NCBI GenBank assembly: GCA_017647065.1
Contig: JAGCLI010000300.1
Span: 1 to 8,507, forward strand
DNA length: 8,507 bases
Source: Bacteroidales bacterium
GTDB lineage: Bacteria; Bacteroidota; Bacteroidia; Bacteroidales; P3
Direction: 5' to 3'
The notes under the pieces are model-generated. The model was not told the DNA's origin, ran no database searches, and was given only the letters and a program-made list of their open reading frames with translations. A program made the position numbers and the translations under genes. Shown here piece by piece: positions 5,025 to 8,507 of this stretch (its first letter is position 1; each line of letters opens with the position of its first letter).

Positions 5025-6800
5025 ATGGAAAAACGTTGGGCTTTTAAGGAAAGGGGTGATAGAGAGATTGTTAGTAGTTTAGCTAAGCAACTTTGTGTTG
5101 GTAAAAACAATGCAGGGAATGATGATTTGTTTACTTATGAGATTGTTGCGGAGCTTTTGGTGCAAAGAGGCATAACTACTTTTGAGGATGCTGAACGATT
5201 TTTTAGACCAAAATATGAGTATTTGCATGACCCTTATCTAATGAATGATATGGATAAGGCTGTGGAAAGAATATTGTTGGCTATTAAGGGTGGGGAAAAG
5301 ATTTTGGTTTATGGTGATTATGATGTAGATGGCACTTCTGCTGTGGCATTGGTTTATTCTTATCTTGAAAGATTTTCTTCTAATATTGATTTTTATATTC
5401 CTGATCGTTATTCGGAAGGTTATGGCGTGTCTATCAAAGGTATAGATTATGCTGTTGATAATGATGTTAAGTTAATTATTTGCTTGGATTGTGGAATTAA
5501 AGCTCATAATGAAATTTTTTATGCAAAGCAAAAAGGAGTAGATTTTATTGTTTGCGATCATCATTTGCCTTCTGATACTTTACCTGATGCTTGGGCTGTC
5601 TTGGATCCTAAGAGAGTTGATTCTCGTTATCCATATAAAGAGTTGAGTGGTTGTGGTATTGGTTTTAAATTGATTCAGGCTATTCAAAAAGAAAAGAATA
5701 GGCCTTTTGATGAGATTTTGAATTTTTTGGATTTGGTTGCAATAAGTATTGCGGCTGATGTTGTGCCATTGACGGGAGAGAATAGAGTATTGGCTTTTTA
5801 TGGTCTTAAAGTTATAAATAGATGTCCTCGTGTTGGTATTGAGGCTATTTTGTCTTATAGCAAGATTAAGCATGAGGCTAATTCAAAACTTTATTTTAAT
5901 AGGGAATTAACTATCTCGGATTTAGTCTTTTTGGTTGGACCAAGAATCAATGCTGCAGGTAGAATGGAAAGTGGAGGAAAGGCTGTTGAATTGCTTAAAT
6001 CTACATCGCGTGAAGAGGTCGAAAAAATTGCAGATGAGATAAATAAGAATAACGAGGAAAGGAAGAATTTAGATAAAAAAGCAACAGATGAGGCAAAGGC
6101 TTTATTGGTAAAATATCCTAATTTAAGTGCTAAAAAAACTACTGTTGTTTATGGAAAAGAATGGCATAAAGGTGTTATAGGGATAGTCGCTTCTCGTCTT
6201 ATTGAGGAGTATTATAAACCTACTATTGTTTTTACAAAGAGTAATGATTTGATTACGGGATCGGCTCGAAGTGTAAAAGATTTTGATATTTACACTGCAA
6301 TTGAGTCTTGTTCTCATTTGCTTACTCACTTTGGAGGGCATAAGTTTGCAGCAGGGTTGAGTTTGGAAGAAAAAAATCTTGAAGAATTTGTGGATTTATT
6401 TGAAAAAGAGGTAGAAAAATCTATTTCTGATACACAAATGATTCCTGAGATTGAAATAGACATGGAAATAGAACTTGGAAATATTACTCCTCGTTTGTTT
6501 AGAATTTTAAAACAATTTGCTCCATTTGGTCCAGAGAATAATATTCCAATCTTTTGTAGTAAACGTTTGATGGATACGGGTTTTGCAAGAACTGTTGGTA
6601 GCAAACATTTGAAACTTTCAGCAGTTTCAATAGAAAAATCATCTTTTCCGTTTGATTGTATTGGTTTTGGCTTAGCAGAACATCAAAAAGAAGTAAGTCG
6701 TGGAAGTATGTTTGATATTTGTTATCAAATAGATGAAAATGATTTTCAAGGTAAAGCCTCTTTGCAGTTGAATTTAAAGGATTTAAAAATAATTAGTTAA
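5025..6800 (+). CDS. recJ: Single-stranded-DNA-specific exonuclease RecJ
   Basis: RecJ degrades single-stranded DNA 5' to 3' in the cytoplasm. It acts in RecF-pathway recombination, mismatch repair and base excision repair, with two metal ions in a DHH-family active site. The 591-aa protein is full length (E. coli RecJ is 577). Motif I, GDYDVDGTS, is at 97-105 (Asp98, Asp100, Asp102). Asp155 lies in LDCG, DHH is at 178-180, and Asp236 and Asp245 flank the motif IV region. GPRINAAGR spans 305-313. The DHHA1 domain carries HKGVIGIVASR (381-391), GSARS (412-416) and HFGGHKFAAGL (435-445). The C-terminal part, with FGPENNIP at 501-508, is the OB-like domain. All key residues are present. The start at 5025 gives the usual N-terminus (W-x-F); no good Shine-Dalgarno is seen. 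ettA follows after 20 nt, probably cotranscribed. Confidence 0.97.
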   Translation: MEKRWAFKERGDREIVSSLAKQLCVGKNNAGNDDLFTYEIVAELLVQRGITTFEDAERFFRPKYEYLHDPYLMNDMDKAVERILLAIKGGEKILVYGDYDVDGTSAVALVYSYLERFSSNIDFYIPDRYSEGYGVSIKGIDYAVDNDVKLIICLDCGIKAHNEIFYAKQKGVDFIVCDHHLPSDTLPDAWAVLDPKRVDSRYPYKELSGCGIGFKLIQAIQKEKNRPFDEILNFLDLVAISIAADVVPLTGENRVLAFYGLKVINRCPRVGIEAILSYSKIKHEANSKLYFNRELTISDLVFLVGPRINAAGRMESGGKAVELLKSTSREEVEKIADEINKNNEERKNLDKKATDEAKALLVKYPNLSAKKTTVVYGKEWHKGVIGIVASRLIEEYYKPTIVFTKSNDLITGSARSVKDFDIYTAIESCSHLLTHFGGHKFAAGLSLEEKNLEEFVDLFEKEVEKSISDTQMIPEIEIDMEIELGNITPRLFRILKQFAPFGPENNIPIFCSKRLMDTGFARTVGSKHLKLSAVSIEKSSFPFDCIGFGLAEHQKEVSRGSMFDICYQIDENDFQGKASLQLNLKDLKIIS

Positions 6801-6820
6801 TAAAATAGAATTAAATATTT

Positions 6821-8503
6821 ATGGCACAAGACGATAAAAAAATAATATTTTCAATGGTTGGAGTAGGAAAACTAATTCCGCCAAGCAGACAAATTTTAAA
6901 GGACATTTATTTGTCTTTCTATTATGGTGCTAAGATTGGTATAATAGGTTTGAATGGTTCAGGAAAATCTACTCTTTTGAAAATTATTGCAGGGCTTGAT
7001 AAATCTCATCAAGGAGAAGTGCATTTTTCTCCTGGTTATTCTGTTGGGTACTTAGAACAAGAACCTCAATTAGATGATAGTAAAACAGTAAAAGAAATTG
7101 TTCTTGAAGGAGTAAAAGAAGTTGCTGATTTGATTGCAGAATATGAAGAGGTTAATATGAAATTCTGCGAGCCAATGAGCGATGAAGAAATGGCAAAACT
7201 TATTGAACGTCAAGGAGAATTAACAGAATTGATGGAGCAACACGATGCTTGGAATCTTGATAACAAACTTGAAAGAGCTATGGATGCTTTACGTTGTCCA
7301 CCAGATGATGTTTTGGTGAAAAATCTTTCAGGAGGGGAAAGAAGACGTGTAGCATTATGTAGAATATTACTTCAAGAACCTGATATACTATTATTAGATG
7401 AGCCAACAAACCACTTAGACGCAGAAAGTATCGAATGGTTAGAACAACACTTACAACAATATAAAGGAACTGTAATAGCAGTAACTCACGATAGATATTT
7501 CTTGGATAATGTTGCAGGCTGGATTTTGGAATTGGATAGAGGAGAAGGTATTCCATGGCAAGGCAATTATACATCTTGGTTAGATCAAAAGACAAAACGT
7601 CTTGAAATGGAAGAAAAACAAGAAAGTAAGAGAAGAAAGACTCTTCAACGCGAGTTGGAATGGGTAAGAATGACTCCAAAAGCAAGACAAGCTAAGGGTA
7701 AAGCCAGATTGAGTTCTTATGAGCAAATGATGAGTCAAGATGTAAAAGAAAAAGAAGAAAAATTAGAAATCTTTATACCAAATGGACCACGTCTTGGAGA
7801 CAAAGTTATAGAAGTGAATTCTATTTCCAAAGCATACGGAGATAAGTTGTTATTTGAAAACCTAAGTTTCTCATTACCTCCTGCTGGTATTGTAGGAGTA
7901 ATTGGGCCAAACGGAGCGGGAAAGACAACTTTGTTTAGAATGATAATGGGATTAGAAAAACCAGATACAGGTTCATTTGATGTAGGATCAACAGTGAAAG
8001 TTGGTTATGTAGATCAACAACATCAAGATATAGACCCAGAAAAAAATGTATGGGAAGTTATTTCTGCGGGAAATGAACAAATAGCAATGGGAGGTAAGTT
8101 GATAAACTCACGAGCATACGTTTCAAGATTTAACTTTTCAGGAACAGACCAAAATAAGAAAACAGGAGTCTTGTCAGGTGGAGAAAGAAATCGTTTACAT
8201 TTAGCAATGACTCTTAAAAGCGAGGCGAACGTATTGTTATTAGACGAGCCTACTAATGATATAGACGTAAATACATTAAGAGCATTAGAAGAAGGATTAG
8301 AGAATTTTGCTGGCTGTGCAGTAGTTATTTCACACGACAGATGGTTTTTAGATAGAATTGCAACACATATTTTGGCCTTTGAAGGTGATTCGCAAGTATA
8401 TTTCTTTGAAGGATCATATTCTGAATACGAAGAAAATAAGAAAAAACGCTTAGGCGATACAACTCCTAAGAGAATGAGATATAAAAAGTTAATTTCAGAT
8501 TAA
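6821..8503 (+). CDS. ettA: Energy-dependent translational throttle protein EttA (ABC-F)
   Basis: EttA is a soluble ABC-F ATPase that binds the ribosomal E site and gates the first elongation steps according to the ATP/ADP ratio. The 560-aa protein is close to E. coli EttA (555) in length and motif content. The N-terminus MAQ...VGKLIPPSRQILKDI...LSF is characteristic. Domain 1 has Walker A GLNGSGKST (43-51), signature LSGGE (169-173), Walker B with catalytic Glu194, and His223. The arm insertion lies at about 94-142. The linker (about 242-322) includes RELEWVR and the basic KARQAKGKAR, the usual P-site tRNA-interacting region. Domain 2 has Walker A GPNGAGKTT (362-370), LSGGE (451-455), Glu476 and His505. 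The C-terminus ends PKRMRYKKL, as in the family. There is no membrane domain, so it is not a transporter. It is intact, stops four bases before the window ends, and probably shares the recJ promoter. Confidence 0.95.
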   Translation: MAQDDKKIIFSMVGVGKLIPPSRQILKDIYLSFYYGAKIGIIGLNGSGKSTLLKIIAGLDKSHQGEVHFSPGYSVGYLEQEPQLDDSKTVKEIVLEGVKEVADLIAEYEEVNMKFCEPMSDEEMAKLIERQGELTELMEQHDAWNLDNKLERAMDALRCPPDDVLVKNLSGGERRRVALCRILLQEPDILLLDEPTNHLDAESIEWLEQHLQQYKGTVIAVTHDRYFLDNVAGWILELDRGEGIPWQGNYTSWLDQKTKRLEMEEKQESKRRKTLQRELEWVRMTPKARQAKGKARLSSYEQMMSQDVKEKEEKLEIFIPNGPRLGDKVIEVNSISKAYGDKLLFENLSFSLPPAGIVGVIGPNGAGKTTLFRMIMGLEKPDTGSFDVGSTVKVGYVDQQHQDIDPEKNVWEVISAGNEQIAMGGKLINSRAYVSRFNFSGTDQNKKTGVLSGGERNRLHLAMTLKSEANVLLLDEPTNDIDVNTLRALEEGLENFAGCAVVISHDRWFLDRIATHILAFEGDSQVYFFEGSYSEYEENKKKRLGDTTPKRMRYKKLISD

Positions 8504-8507
8504 AAAA

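Noticed and set aside
7278..7685. 135-codon minus-strand open frame
   Set aside because: It is antisense inside ettA, across its signature and linker region; the conserved protein is on the plus strand.

Overview
The window looks like a low-GC member of the Bacteroidetes, probably Bacteroidales. Three things support this. The best promoters fit the Bacteroidetes consensus TTTG-N19/20-TAnnTTTG. Shine-Dalgarno sequences are weak or absent. The tRNA-Ile at the left edge has no encoded CCA. RecJ and the EttA-type ABC-F protein are of general bacterial type and do not narrow the host further.

Layout, left to right. Positions 1-49 are the 3' part of a tRNA-Ile(GAT), cut by the window edge and followed by two intrinsic terminators (51-83 and 105-136). 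Positions 137-998 contain no convincing protein gene. They hold a two-hairpin element (303-385), a small GC-richer structured island (386-454) and a promoter (825-855). Positions 999-2691 hold a two-gene cassette: a protein with an N-terminal macro-like domain and a YopX-like segment, then a PD-(D/E)XK nuclease-like protein. Positions 2692-3269 carry a second copy of the two-hairpin element (2918-2998) and a second promoter of the same design (3128-3158). That promoter drives an orphan 417-aa protein (3270-4523) whose N-terminal part resembles a degenerate HEPN domain. Positions 4524-5024 are AT-rich and repeat-rich, with a long palindrome, two arrays of 21-bp period, and a promoter framed by an inverted repeat. 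Housekeeping sequence follows: recJ (5025-6800) and ettA (6821-8503), only 20 nt apart and probably one transcript. The window ends four bases after ettA.

Interpretation. The stretch between the tRNA gene and recJ behaves like an accessory-gene hotspot. Two transcription units of different content and base composition sit behind a repeated hairpin element and a repeated promoter module, which suggests exchangeable cassettes with shared control signals. A macro-like (ADP-ribose-type ligand binding) protein, a PD-(D/E)XK-like protein and a HEPN-like protein are all domain types common in phage-host conflict systems. No complete known defence system can be read here, and a defence role is inference. 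No integrase, transposase or tRNA-end duplication was seen, so the way the region was acquired is not visible.
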